Assembly: GCA_045106235.1 (NCBI GenBank)
Contig: JBGCEJ010000001.1
Location: 62,001 to 126,000 of the forward strand
DNA length: 64,000 nucleotides
Reading direction: 5' to 3'
Source of the DNA: UBA4427 sp045106235
GTDB lineage: Bacteria; Myxococcota_A; UBA9160; UBA4427
Positions 44,169 through 52,936 of this stretch are shown in pieces. How positions within the stretch are numbered: the first letter of the stretch is position 1; every line of letters starts with the position of its first letter. The notes under the pieces were generated by a model. That model did no database searches, was not told where the DNA came from, and saw only the letters and a program-made list of their open reading frames with translations. The position numbers were made by a program, and so were the translations under genes.

Positions 44169-45592
44169 CTTCCCGATTCCGCGATGCGCTCGCGGATCCA
44201 GTCCGCTGCATTGTGCAAACGACGTAGCGTTAAGTCTCGGCCCACCACTTCAAGCGTCTCGTAAATTCCCGGAGACGCTGCCGTCCCTGTGACCGCAACG
44301 CGAACCGGCTGGGCGAGCTTGCCCAGTTTGAGGTTGTCGAGTGAAGCGCAGGCTGTCTCGAAGTCCTGTTCGAGGGACTGCAGTGTCCAGTCGGAGTGAT
44401 GCTCGAGCGTCGTGATGAGCGCCTCCAGAGGGCCGAGCGCGACGGGGCGAAGATGCTTCTTGCCCGCGCCCGGGTCGATTTCGACTTCGTCGACGAGTCC
44501 GAAACGAGCTTTGTTGGCCATTTCGATAAGGCTATTTGATCGCTCGCGAAGGAGGTCCAGCAGTCGGTCGATTTTTTCCGTCCGCTCGACGGGTTGGCCG
44601 ATCTCCGCTTCGAGGAAAGGGCGAGCAAGTTCGAAGAGCTTTTCCGGGTCGCATTCTTTCAAGTAGTGCTGGCAAAGAGAGTCGAGCTTTGCGAGATCGG
44701 CTTGCGCGCCGGAGCGCCCCACATGGTCGAGGCCGAAATGCGCGACGATTTCGTCCGCCGAAAAGATCTCTTGGTCACCGTGCGACCAGCCGAGGCGGGC
44801 GAGCCAGTTGATCATCGCTTCAGGGAGATAGCCGTCGGCTTTGAATTTCTGGATCGAGACCGGGTCCTTGCGTTTAGAGAGCTTGCGCCCGCTCTCGGCC
44901 ACGATAAGCGGAACGTGGGCATAGATCGGAGGGGTTGCGCCTAACGCCGCGTAGAGTGCGAGTTGGAAAGGCGTATTACTGTGGTGATCTGCGCCCCGGA
45001 TCACATGGGTGATCTCCATGTCGAGATCGTCGACGACGACCGCCAAGTGATAGAGGGGCGTTCCGTCGCTTCTGCGGATGATGCCGTCTCCAATTTCACT
45101 TGCATCCTGGCCGCTGGGCCCGAAGACGAGATCGTCCCAGCGCAGGTGCGCATCGGCATCGACGCGGAGCCTCACCGTATGGGTTCCGCAATCGGCGGCG
45201 AGGCCTAACGTCCGGCACTTCCCGTCGTAGATGCCCTTACCGCCCCCGGCGAGGTCTGCTTCTCGTCGCGTTTCGAGCTCCTCCTTCGTGCAGACGCATC
45301 GATAGGCGGCGCCGGAGTCGAGCAGCTCTTCCACAACCGCGGCATGCCTTTCCGCACGGTCGGTCTGGCGGAAAGGCCCCTCATCCCAGGTAATCCCCAG
45401 CCAGCGAAGACCCTCGAGTACGGCTTCTTCGGATTCGCGTGTTGAGCGTTCGAGGTCGGTGTCCTCGATCCGGAGCACAAACTCCCCGCCCAGCTGGCGG
45501 GTCAAAGCCCAGTTGAAAAGCGCGGTGCGGGCACCGCCAATATGCAGAAACCCCGTGGGGCTCGGCGCGAATCGAGTTCGGATCTTGGTCAT
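44165..45592 (-). CDS. gltX: Glutamyl-tRNA synthetase
   Basis: Class I synthetase of 475 residues that charges tRNA-Glu. It has FAPSPTGFLHIGGARTALFNW (HIGH motif), the KMSKS-type loop KLSKRKDP, and an all-helical C-terminal anticodon domain. It is convergent with pilD, with four bases overlapping. Single copy in the window. Confidence 0.96.
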   Translation of the reverse strand: MTKIRTRFAPSPTGFLHIGGARTALFNWALTRQLGGEFVLRIEDTDLERSTRESEEAVLEGLRWLGITWDEGPFRQTDRAERHAAVVEELLDSGAAYRCVCTKEELETRREADLAGGGKGIYDGKCRTLGLAADCGTHTVRLRVDADAHLRWDDLVFGPSGQDASEIGDGIIRRSDGTPLYHLAVVVDDLDMEITHVIRGADHHSNTPFQLALYAALGATPPIYAHVPLIVAESGRKLSKRKDPVSIQKFKADGYLPEAMINWLARLGWSHGDQEIFSADEIVAHFGLDHVGRSGAQADLAKLDSLCQHYLKECDPEKLFELARPFLEAEIGQPVERTEKIDRLLDLLRERSNSLIEMANKARFGLVDEVEIDPGAGKKHLRPVALGPLEALITTLEHHSDWTLQSLEQDFETACASLDNLKLGKLAQPVRVAVTGTAASPGIYETLEVVGRDLTLRRLHNAADWIRERIAESGS

Positions 45593-45756
45593 GGGGCGCG
45601 GAGCATATCGCAGCCCTGAGCGTCGGCCCGCAGGGATTCTCCCCGAAATCCTTGGCGCATCGGCTTGCCTGCGCTAAATCCTGCCCCGCATGCGAATCTG
45701 AGCCAAGCGCTTGGATTCAAAAGCTTTTATTGTGCTTTTCAGGACCGTTTTCAAGC

Positions 45757-46497
45757 ATGTCGGATTTTCCCATTCAGGTCGAGGGCCTCTTTTCTGCTCC
45801 GCGCGCTCCAAAGAGCCCGCGAAGGCCGGGAAGATCCGCCCCTGAGGCGGCACAGAGCGCTTCTCAGCGTGGTGGCCAGAGCGTCGACGAAGGATCCGGA
45901 GAAGGAGGCGCCGGTCAGGCAACCTATACCTTTGAGGTTTCGGCGGACTGGTGGAAGTCCCGTGAGGCGGAGGGGACGACGGGGGACGGCCTCGTTGAAA
46001 CGCCGTTTTGTTTCAACGTTGTGGCCTCAGCCCAAGGAGAAGCGGTCGAGGTTGCGGGGGATTTCACCGGAAGCGTCTCCCTGGAGTGCAGCCGCTGCGC
46101 CAAGCGCTATTCTCATGCGCTTCGTGAGCCCTTCAAGCTCGTTCTGGAATCTGCGAAGTCGATGGGCCGAGACGGCGCATCTTCGGAGGGGATCGATCCG
46201 GAAGGAGAGCAAGCGCTCGCGGAGCATGGACTTTGTCTCGGGGAGGATCTTGAGGCAGGTTGGTTTAAGGGCCCTGTGATCGGGCTCGATGATTTTTTAG
46301 GAGAGGTGATCGCGCTGGCGATGCCTCTCCAGCCGCTTTGCGATGAATCCTGCGCAGGGGTCTGTCCTCATTGTGGGGTGGAGCGTGGGGTGGAGCGAGG
46401 CAATACCGACTCCGCGACGCCAAGCTGCGATTGCGAAGATGAGAAGATTGAATCGCCTTTTGCGGTGCTTGCAGCGCTGAAGACGAGCAAAGACTGA
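45757..46497 (+). CDS. yceD: DUF177 (YceD) family protein
   Basis: The 246-residue protein carries the family features: strand-rich middle with GDFTGSVSLECSRCAKRY (first Cys pair), acidic segment, GLDDFLGEVIALAMPLQPLCDESCAGVCPHCG (second Cys cluster, probably zinc). Position directly upstream of rpmF is the standard yceD-rpmF order; family members are linked to 23S rRNA accumulation. Residues 1-60 are a low-complexity extension. The ATG at 45757 is chosen because sequence further upstream does not resemble the family. Confidence 0.88.
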   Translation: MSDFPIQVEGLFSAPRAPKSPRRPGRSAPEAAQSASQRGGQSVDEGSGEGGAGQATYTFEVSADWWKSREAEGTTGDGLVETPFCFNVVASAQGEAVEVAGDFTGSVSLECSRCAKRYSHALREPFKLVLESAKSMGRDGASSEGIDPEGEQALAEHGLCLGEDLEAGWFKGPVIGLDDFLGEVIALAMPLQPLCDESCAGVCPHCGVERGVERGNTDSATPSCDCEDEKIESPFAVLAALKTSKD

Positions 46498-46629
46498 CTT
46501 TATTAACAACCTCGCGATTCGTCGCGGAACCGGTTCGAGGCGATGGCCTCATGCGCGACGCGACTGCGTTTCGAGCGACCGGGAAACACGAGCCGGCCTA
46601 CGCCGGTTCGCACAGGGAATACGGATCCA

Positions 46630-46812
46630 ATGGCCGTACCAAAGCAAAAGACCTCGAAGGCGCGACGCGACAAGCGCCGCAGTCACGACGCACTGACCTC
46701 GCCCGCGACGAGCACCTGCCCGCAATGCGGAGCGCCGAAGGCGCCGCATCGCGTTTGCAATAGCTGCGGTTCCTACAAGGGCCGCACGATCATCAAGATC
46801 GACGACGAATAG
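46630..46812 (+). CDS. rpmF: 50S ribosomal protein bL32
   Basis: A 60-residue ribosomal protein: MAVPKQKTSKARRDKRRSHDAL at the start (family hallmark) and a zinc-ribbon CPQC ... CNSCG. The ATG at 46630 gives the canonical N-terminus; the longer frame from 46543 does not fit. fabD follows 13 bases later. Confidence 0.97.
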   Translation: MAVPKQKTSKARRDKRRSHDALTSPATSTCPQCGAPKAPHRVCNSCGSYKGRTIIKIDDE

Positions 46813-46825
46813 CGAGACGAGAATC

Positions 46826-47782
46826 TTGCTCGCACTCCTATTTCCGGGACAGGCCTCGCAAGAGGTCGGCATGGGGCGAGACGTGTACGAAGCGTCTCCC
46901 GCCGCGCGACAGGTTTTCGACGCAGCGGATGCTGCGCTGGCGGATTCCCTTTCGCGCCCGCTTTCTTCGATCTGCTTCGAAGGGCCTGAAGAGGAGCTGC
47001 GGCTCACCGAGATTCAGCAGCCTGCGATTCTGACGACAAGCGTGGCCTTGTTGCGTGCGCTGGAAGAGGCGGTCGGGCCGCTTGCGCCGGGCTTCGTTGG
47101 TGGCCACAGCCTCGGGGAATACACCGCGCTGGTGGCTTCAGGGGCGCTGCCCTTTGAAGACGCGGTGCGCACGGTGAATCTGCGGGGCAAGCTGATGCAG
47201 GCTGCGGTGCCGGAGGGACAGGGCGCAATGGCTGCTGTGCTCGGTGTGGCGCCTGAGGTGGTCGCGGAGGCGTGTGCGGCAGCGGCTGCGGAAACCGGAA
47301 TGGTCGTGACGCCCGCGAACTACAATTCGTCGCAGCAGACGGTGATGGCGGGCGATGCGAAGGCCGTCGAGGTTGCCTGCGAAAAGGTCAAAGCGCTCGG
47401 CGCAAAGAAGACGGTTCCACTTCCGGTCTCGGCCCCATTTCACTGCGCGCTGATGGCGCCGGCGGCTGAGGGGCTCGCTCCCGAGCTGGCGAAGATCGAT
47501 TTCGGGAAAGCGGTGCCGCCCGTCGTGACCAACGTCGAGGCTGAGCCGAACGATGACCCTGGACGAATGGTGGAGTTGCTGCGCGAGCAGGTGACGGCCC
47601 CGGTTCGGTTCACGGATATGATCTCCCGCATGAAGGCGCTTGGCGTCGACGGTTTTTTGGAGGTCGGGCCCGGGCGAGTACTCTCCGGTCTGATCGCGCG
47701 CATCGAACGACGTGCAAAAAGGGCGAACTTTTCGTCCTTGGAGGACCTCGAAAATGCGCGCAGCTTTATCAGTGAAATTTAG
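46826..47782 (+). CDS. fabD: Malonyl-CoA:ACP transacylase
   Basis: Moves malonyl groups from CoA to acyl carrier protein for fatty acid synthesis. The 318-residue protein has LLFPGQASQ (Gly is usual at the Ala), the nucleophile Ser in GGHSLGEYTAL, and the catalytic His region APFHCALM. Start is TTG at 46826 after GCGAGACGAGAA. It sits between rpmF and acpP; plsX, fabH and fabG, which often lie here, are missing. Confidence 0.95.
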   Translation: MLALLFPGQASQEVGMGRDVYEASPAARQVFDAADAALADSLSRPLSSICFEGPEEELRLTEIQQPAILTTSVALLRALEEAVGPLAPGFVGGHSLGEYTALVASGALPFEDAVRTVNLRGKLMQAAVPEGQGAMAAVLGVAPEVVAEACAAAAAETGMVVTPANYNSSQQTVMAGDAKAVEVACEKVKALGAKKTVPLPVSAPFHCALMAPAAEGLAPELAKIDFGKAVPPVVTNVEAEPNDDPGRMVELLREQVTAPVRFTDMISRMKALGVDGFLEVGPGRVLSGLIARIERRAKRANFSSLEDLENARSFISEI

Positions 47783-47918
47783 CGGCGCGAATACGCCGCA
47801 GGCTTAAGCGAGAACTGAGGACGAAAATGGCGTCCGCCAGGCCAGACAGCGCGCTACGGGGGTAGCGCGTTCGACTTTCGGCCCTGAGTCATCACCAAGT
47901 GGTGGAGGAAATTCCAAC

Positions 47919-48155
47919 ATGTCTTTGGAAGCACGCGTTACCGATTTGATTGTTGAACAGCTGGGTGTCTCGAAGGAGGAGGCGGTTCCGAATGCTTCGT
48001 TCATCGATGACCTGGGTGCGGATTCGCTCGATATCGTCGAGTTGGTGATGACCCTCGAGGAAACTTTCGACATCGAGATCCCCGACGACGACGCGGAAAA
48101 GATGCAGACGATCAACGACGCCATCGGCTATCTCAAAGAGCGCGTCGACGGCTAG
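47919..48155 (+). CDS. acpP: Acyl carrier protein
   Basis: The 78-residue acidic carrier of fatty acid intermediates, with the phosphopantetheine Ser in GADSLDIVEL. GGAGGAAA precedes the ATG. fabD is upstream by 136 bases; fabF, the usual downstream gene, is not here. Confidence 0.97.
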   Translation: MSLEARVTDLIVEQLGVSKEEAVPNASFIDDLGADSLDIVELVMTLEETFDIEIPDDDAEKMQTINDAIGYLKERVDG

Positions 48156-48721
48156 GTCGGCGAGTCGCGGCTTCGTTGCGATTCCGCTGGAGTCGGGCTG
48201 GAGTAGCCGCGTCGAAGCCGCCTTGGCGTAAGACAGGCCGGAGATCGGCCTGGCGCTCCCTGATCACGACGTGGAGAGATCGGCGTTGTTCCGGGGGAGA
48301 GAGAGCCCGACCGAAGGGCAGCGACGGCTCAGGCCACGCAAGCGCCCGGCAACAGGCCTCTGAAGTCCATTTCAAGCCTGACCCAAGGGCGCTGGCCCGC
48401 TATTCTCTGGGCGAATTTTCGCACCCAAACCCATCCCTATTGGAAGATGCAGGTTCCGTGTGTCCCCGGGGAGTGCGTGCTGGGATGCGTTTGCTGTTCG
48501 GGCTGAGGGACAAGGTCAACGGACTGTCGCGGTTCGAAAGCGCGGCAGGCCCGAAGCCGCGATGACGATGCATCGCCCGAGTCGGGCCCGAACAGATCGA
48601 TCGAGTCCAAAGCGGCCGGCAAGGCGGGGCGGACTCGGCATTTGGATTTTCAGAGAAACGGCAAGGCTGCTTTCCTTGCCAGACCAGACCCGCCGGACGG
48701 GATCGAGGAGCACCCTTCGAA
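48156..48721. other. 566-base intergenic region between acpP and glyA
   Basis: No gene is supported. A 9-bp inverted repeat (GCGGCTTCG at 48167-48175 and CGAAGCCGC at 48213-48221) lies just after acpP and may be part of its transcript end. The rest is GC-rich with several short repeats; the frames across it show no family resemblance. The length upstream of glyA leaves room for a promoter, leader or small RNA, but I could not fit a known riboswitch. Confidence 0.4.
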
Positions 48722-49993
48722 ATGTCTCAATCCGTAACCCCTCATCTGGATCAGCTGGACCCGGAAATCGCCAAATACGTTCGGCGTGAAGGGCGCCGCC
48801 AGGGCCTTTCAATCGAATTGATTGCTTCGGAGAATTTCGTTTCCGAAGCGGTGCTCGAAGCGGTGGGTTCGGTGCTCACGAACAAGTACGCCGAGGGCTA
48901 TCCCGGTCGCCGCTACTACGGGGGCTGCGAAGAAGTCGATGAGGTCGAAACCCTCGCGATCGACCGCGCGAAGGAACTCTTTGGTGCGGACCATGCGAAC
49001 GTTCAGCCTCATTCGGGTTCCCAGGCGAATGCCGCAGTCTACGAAGCGGTCTTGAAGCGCGGGGACACGGTCCTGGCGATGAATCTCGATCACGGCGGAC
49101 ATCTCACCCACGGCAGCCCGGTCAACTTCTCGGGCAAGCATTTTACGATCGTGCCCTACGGCGTCTCGCAAGAGAGCGAGTACATCGATATGGATCAGGT
49201 GCGCGACCTCGCTCGTGAACATCGGCCGAAGATGATCCAGTGCGGCGCGACGGCGTATTCACGAACGATCGATTTCGACGCCTTCCGTGCGATTGCGGAT
49301 GAAGTGGATGCGGTGCTCTTCGCCGATATCGCGCATATCTCCGGGCTCGTGGCCGCGGGCGTTCATCCCACCCCGATCGGCAAAGCGCATATTGTCACGA
49401 CGACGACGCATAAGACGCTTCGCGGGCCGCGCGGTGGCCTCATCCTCTGCGATGAGCCTTGGGCGAAGAAGCTCAACAGCGCGATTTTCCCGGGTCTTCA
49501 GGGCGGTCCGCTCATGCACGTGATTGCGGGCAAGGCCGTGGCTTTCAAAGAAGCCCTCGCTCCCGAATTTAAGACCTACTGCCAGCAGGTCGTGGCGAAC
49601 TCGAAGGCGATGTCCGACGGCGTTCAGGCCAAGGGCTACAAGGTTGTCTCGGGAGGCACGGACAACCATCTCTTCTTGCTCTCTTTGGTAGGGCGGGAAA
49701 CGACGGGCAAGACCGCACAGATCTCGCTTGATCGTGCGGGGATCACGGCCAACAAGAACATGATTCCTTTCGACCCGCGCAAGCCGATGGTGACCTCGGG
49801 CGTGCGCATCGGCGCACCCGCGGTCACGACGCGCGGCATGCGCGAAGCGGAAATGGCGCAGATCTCCGAATTCCTCGTGCGCGTGCTGGAAAATCCGGAA
49901 GACGAGTCCAATCTCGACGGAATCCGGGCCGAAGTGGCAGAGCTCTGCCGCAAATTCCCGCTCTATACCGAACGCTGGAACGAGTCGGACTAA
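48722..49993 (+). CDS. glyA: Serine hydroxymethyltransferase
   Basis: PLP enzyme that converts serine and tetrahydrofolate to glycine and methylene-THF. The 423-residue protein has LIASENFVSEAVLEAVGS, KYAEGYPGRRYYGGCE, and the PLP Lys in VTTTTHKTLRGPRGG. The length is typical. nrdR begins three bases after its stop, and the nrdR-rib-nusB genes probably share its transcript. Confidence 0.98.
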   Translation: MSQSVTPHLDQLDPEIAKYVRREGRRQGLSIELIASENFVSEAVLEAVGSVLTNKYAEGYPGRRYYGGCEEVDEVETLAIDRAKELFGADHANVQPHSGSQANAAVYEAVLKRGDTVLAMNLDHGGHLTHGSPVNFSGKHFTIVPYGVSQESEYIDMDQVRDLAREHRPKMIQCGATAYSRTIDFDAFRAIADEVDAVLFADIAHISGLVAAGVHPTPIGKAHIVTTTTHKTLRGPRGGLILCDEPWAKKLNSAIFPGLQGGPLMHVIAGKAVAFKEALAPEFKTYCQQVVANSKAMSDGVQAKGYKVVSGGTDNHLFLLSLVGRETTGKTAQISLDRAGITANKNMIPFDPRKPMVTSGVRIGAPAVTTRGMREAEMAQISEFLVRVLENPEDESNLDGIRAEVAELCRKFPLYTERWNESD

Positions 49994-49996
49994 CAC

Positions 49997-50503
49997 GTGC
50001 AATGTCCCTTCTGCACAGATGATGGCAACCGTGTCATCGATTCTCGCCTAGGGCGAGACGGCGCAGAAATCCGTCGTCGTCGCGAATGCGACGAATGTGG
50101 CCGTCGCTTCACGACGCGCGAGCGGGTTGATGTGATCTTGCCGCGGGTGATCAAGGGCGGGGACGAACGTCGTGAGGAGTACAATCGCGACAAGCTGCTC
50201 CGCGGCATCGAGCACGCCTGCGTGAAACGACCGGTTTCGACGGAGGCTGTGATTCGACTGGTAGACCGCGTTGAGCGCGGCTTGCAGGAGTCGGGCGAAC
50301 GAGAAGTGACGAGCGACTATATCGGTCGGCGTGTCCTCGAAGAACTCTCCGCGATCGATGTGCTGGCGGCAGTTCGTTTTGCATCGGTTTTCAGCGATTT
50401 CAGTAGTCCGAGCGACTACGAAGCCTTTTTCGCCGAAATCGACGCCGCGCAGACGGGAGCCTCGGAAGATCGCACCGTGAGGCCGTTGAGCGCACGGCGA
50501 TGA
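49997..50503 (+). CDS. nrdR: Ribonucleotide reductase regulator NrdR
   Basis: Repressor of ribonucleotide reductase genes. The 168-residue protein has an N-terminal zinc ribbon (CPFC ... CDECG), then an ATP-cone domain (LPRVIKGGDERREEYNRDKLLRGIEHACVKRPVS). Start is GTG at 49997. Its end overlaps ribD (ATGA). nrdR upstream of ribD-ribH-nusB is a common bacterial arrangement. Confidence 0.96.
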   Translation: MQCPFCTDDGNRVIDSRLGRDGAEIRRRRECDECGRRFTTRERVDVILPRVIKGGDERREEYNRDKLLRGIEHACVKRPVSTEAVIRLVDRVERGLQESGEREVTSDYIGRRVLEELSAIDVLAAVRFASVFSDFSSPSDYEAFFAEIDAAQTGASEDRTVRPLSARR

Positions 50504-51702
50504 GCCCGGCTCGGAAGTCGGCTTTTTCCACGGCGTCCACCGCGTCGGGAACGGGGCGGAGTGACGCGCGCGCGCTGGCGCGGGATGAAGCCATGATGCG
50601 ACAAGCGCTGCGGATGGCGGCGCGCGGAGACGGTCGCGTCTATCCGAACCCGAGCGTCGGGGCCGTCGTTTTTCGAGGCGACCGGATTTTGGGGCGGGGC
50701 ACGACCTGCGCTCAGAGCAAAGGCGGCGCCCATGCCGAGGTGCAGGCGATCCGGGCGACGCTTCGGAAGCATGGCGAGCGCGCGCTTCGGGGCGCGCAGA
50801 TCGCGGTCACGCTCGAGCCCTGCAGCTTCAAGGGACGGACGGGCGCATGCACAGAGGCGCTGCTTGCGGCGGGCATCACGCGCGTGGTGGCGGGCTGTCG
50901 CGATCCCCATGCGAAAGTTTCGGGTAGGGGCTTTCAGAAGCTGCGCCGGGCTGGGGTTGAAGTGCGGACCGGCGTGCTCGAAGCGGAGTGTCGCGAGAAG
51001 CATCGTGGATTTATTTCGGTCTGCGAGCGGGGACATCCTTTCGTCACGCTCAAACTTGCGGCGACCCTCGATGGTCGGATCGCGACGGCAAGCGGCGAGT
51101 CACGCTGGATTACCGGACCAGAGTCTCGGGCTTTCGTGCATCGCCTTCGCGACCAGCATGATGCTGTTCTCGTGGGGTCGGAAACCGCGCTTGCCGATGA
51201 TCCTGAACTCAGCGTTCGCCGAGGCGAGAAGCGCATCCGCATGCCCATCCGCGTTCTTCTCGACGGCCGGCTGCGCGTGCCCATGGATTCGAAGCTCTAC
51301 GCGGTTTCGCCGACCGCGCCCACGATTGTGATCTGCCGCGAGCGGGCTCGGGGCCTCGCACGGGTGCGCGAAACGGGCGCTCAGCTGATCGAAGTCCCGC
51401 GCGGGGACAAGAACCATGTGGATCTGCCGAGCGCCCTGGCTGCCCTCGCAACGGCTGGGCTGACGACGCTGCTGGTGGAAGGGGGCGGGGGCCTCGCGGC
51501 TGCGCTGATTCGGGCGGATCTCGTTGACGAGGTACACTGGATGCTCGCGCCGAAAATGGTGGGATCGGAAGGTCGGCCCGCGCTGGGGTCGCTTTCGCTC
51601 ACGCAGCTCGCCGACGCGGCTTCACTCACCGATGTTCGGGTGCGGAAGCGAGGCGAGGATATTCATGTGGTGGGTCGCGTGGCTCGCGAAGAAGGAAATT
51701 GA
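50500..51702 (+). CDS. ribD: Bifunctional pyrimidine deaminase/reductase RibD
   Basis: Catalyses the deamination and side-chain reduction steps of riboflavin synthesis. The 400-residue protein has the deaminase zinc motif HAEVQA and PCSFKGRTGAC (zinc ligands kept; the usual His after PCS is Phe), and a reductase domain (LKLAATLDGRIATASGESRWITG). It has ~30 extra N-terminal residues before the usual start region. It overlaps nrdR by four bases. Confidence 0.95.
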   Translation: MSPARKSAFSTASTASGTGRSDARALARDEAMMRQALRMAARGDGRVYPNPSVGAVVFRGDRILGRGTTCAQSKGGAHAEVQAIRATLRKHGERALRGAQIAVTLEPCSFKGRTGACTEALLAAGITRVVAGCRDPHAKVSGRGFQKLRRAGVEVRTGVLEAECREKHRGFISVCERGHPFVTLKLAATLDGRIATASGESRWITGPESRAFVHRLRDQHDAVLVGSETALADDPELSVRRGEKRIRMPIRVLLDGRLRVPMDSKLYAVSPTAPTIVICRERARGLARVRETGAQLIEVPRGDKNHVDLPSALAALATAGLTTLLVEGGGGLAAALIRADLVDEVHWMLAPKMVGSEGRPALGSLSLTQLADAASLTDVRVRKRGEDIHVVGRVAREEGN

Positions 51703-51703
51703 G

Positions 51704-51784
51704 ATGAAGTTGATGGCCATCAAGGCCCGGGCTGGGGAAGTGAAGACGTTTCGGGCGGAGGTGCGACGCAAATGCGTGTCATAA
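51704..51784 (+). CDS. Possible 26-residue leader peptide between ribD and ribH
   Basis: GAAGGAAA lies eight bases before the ATG at 51704; the short frame encodes a basic peptide (MKLMAIKARAGEVKTFRAEV...) that ends 13 bases inside ribH. It could couple translation of ribD and ribH, or be chance. No homology is recognised. Confidence 0.2.
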   Translation: MKLMAIKARAGEVKTFRAEVRRKCVS

Positions 51785-52278
51785 CGCCTTCGGTCGATGC
51801 GCGCGGGTTGCGCATTGCGCTGCTGGTATCTCGCTTCAATCATCTGATTTCGATTCGACTCATAGATGGCGCGCGCGATGCCTTGGCCGCGCATGGTCTT
51901 GCCGACGAAGATTTAACGCTGCACTGGGTGGCAGGTGCCTTTGAGATTCCCCAAGCGGCGCGTCATCTGGCCGAGTCCGGTGAATACGATGCGATTGTGA
52001 CGCTGGGCTCGGTGATCCGGGGTGGGACGCCTCATTTCGAGTACGTCTGCGCGGGTGTGACCGACGGCGTCCGTGAGGTGATGGCCGATACGAACGTTCC
52101 CGTCGGGTTCGGAGTGCTGACCACGGACAATATCGACCAGGCTTTGGCGCGTGCCGGGGGCAGCGACGGAAATAAGGGGGGCGAAGTCGCCCTCGCAGCA
52201 GTGGAAACCGCGCGACTTCTTCGCGAAGTTCCCGGGAAGGGCTCGGCATCCTTGAGCCGAAGAGGGGCAGCGCATTGA
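51772..52278 (+). CDS. ribH: 6,7-dimethyl-8-ribityllumazine synthase
   Basis: Condenses the ribityl pyrimidine with dihydroxybutanone phosphate in riboflavin synthesis. The 168-residue protein has IALLVSRFNHLIS, GAFEIPQAARHLAES, the GSVIRGGTPHFEYV loop with catalytic His, and GFGVLTTDNIDQALARAGG. nusB overlaps its end. ribE and ribBA are absent from this cluster. Confidence 0.96.
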   Translation: MRVITPSVDARGLRIALLVSRFNHLISIRLIDGARDALAAHGLADEDLTLHWVAGAFEIPQAARHLAESGEYDAIVTLGSVIRGGTPHFEYVCAGVTDGVREVMADTNVPVGFGVLTTDNIDQALARAGGSDGNKGGEVALAAVETARLLREVPGKGSASLSRRGAAH

Positions 52279-52925
52279 GTGAAGTCGATCAAGAAACGAA
52301 CGGGGGGAGGCATGCGGGGCGCGAAGTGGCGCTGCAGGTCCTCTACGCCGTCGATCTTGCCGCTGACCCGAAGGCGCTGAGTGCCCGACTCGAAGGGGAG
52401 GCGGCTGAAGCCGAGGCTTCGATCGTCCCGCAGCCTCCGAGCGGCCCGGCCGCGATGCGCGGTTTGGGGGAGGGCGCGCCGGCGCCTGCCCGTACGGAGA
52501 GTGTGGAAGACGTTCTTGCGCGGGCGGCTGCTCGAGCAGCCGAAGCTGCGCGGCTCTCAACCTTGACCTCGCCGCGCTCGCCCGAAGGGTGCGCTGCGAT
52601 CTTCGATAGCACGACGGAGCATTTCGACGTGCCGAATAGCGCGATCGCTTTTGCCCGTCAGCTTGTGGACGGCGTGGTTGGACTCGGTGAGCAGCTCGAT
52701 GAGATCTTGGGGCAACATGCGCGTAATTGGCGCGTCTCGCGAATGGCCGTCGTTGACCGCAATGTGCTTCGGCTCGCGATTTATGAGCTTCGCGAGAGCG
52801 ATACGCCCATCGCCGTGGTGATTGACGAAGCCGTCGATCTCGCTCGACGATTTGGCAGCGATACATCGCCGCCCTTCGTGAATGGCGTTCTTGATGCGGT
52901 GGCGAAGGAGCTTCGGGCCGCATGA
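52275..52925 (+). CDS. nusB: Transcription antitermination factor NusB with a large insertion
   Basis: NusB binds boxA RNA with NusE in rRNA antitermination. The 216-residue protein has the family start (HAGREVALQVLYAVDL) and end (RMAVVDRNVLRLAIYELRES, PIAVVIDEAVDLARRFGSDTSPPFVNGVLDAVAKEL). Between the first helix and the core lie ~75 additional residues rich in Ala, Glu and Pro, making it well longer than the usual 140-160. Start is TTG 52275, overlapping the ribH stop. Confidence 0.92.
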   Translation: MSEVDQETNGGRHAGREVALQVLYAVDLAADPKALSARLEGEAAEAEASIVPQPPSGPAAMRGLGEGAPAPARTESVEDVLARAAARAAEAARLSTLTSPRSPEGCAAIFDSTTEHFDVPNSAIAFARQLVDGVVGLGEQLDEILGQHARNWRVSRMAVVDRNVLRLAIYELRESDTPIAVVIDEAVDLARRFGSDTSPPFVNGVLDAVAKELRAA

Positions 52926-52936
52926 AGGAGACCGGC

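Noticed and set aside
45650..45672. TGGCGC...TTGC near the start of the gltX/yceD gap
   Set aside because: The spacing is one base too long for a sigma-54 promoter.
48176..48565. 129-codon frame between acpP and glyA
   Set aside because: Low-complexity Arg-rich product, no ribosome-binding site, other frames equally open.
48400..48721. Possible riboswitch (folate/ZTP or glycine type) upstream of glyA
   Set aside because: I could not fit the conserved core of any known class to the sequence.
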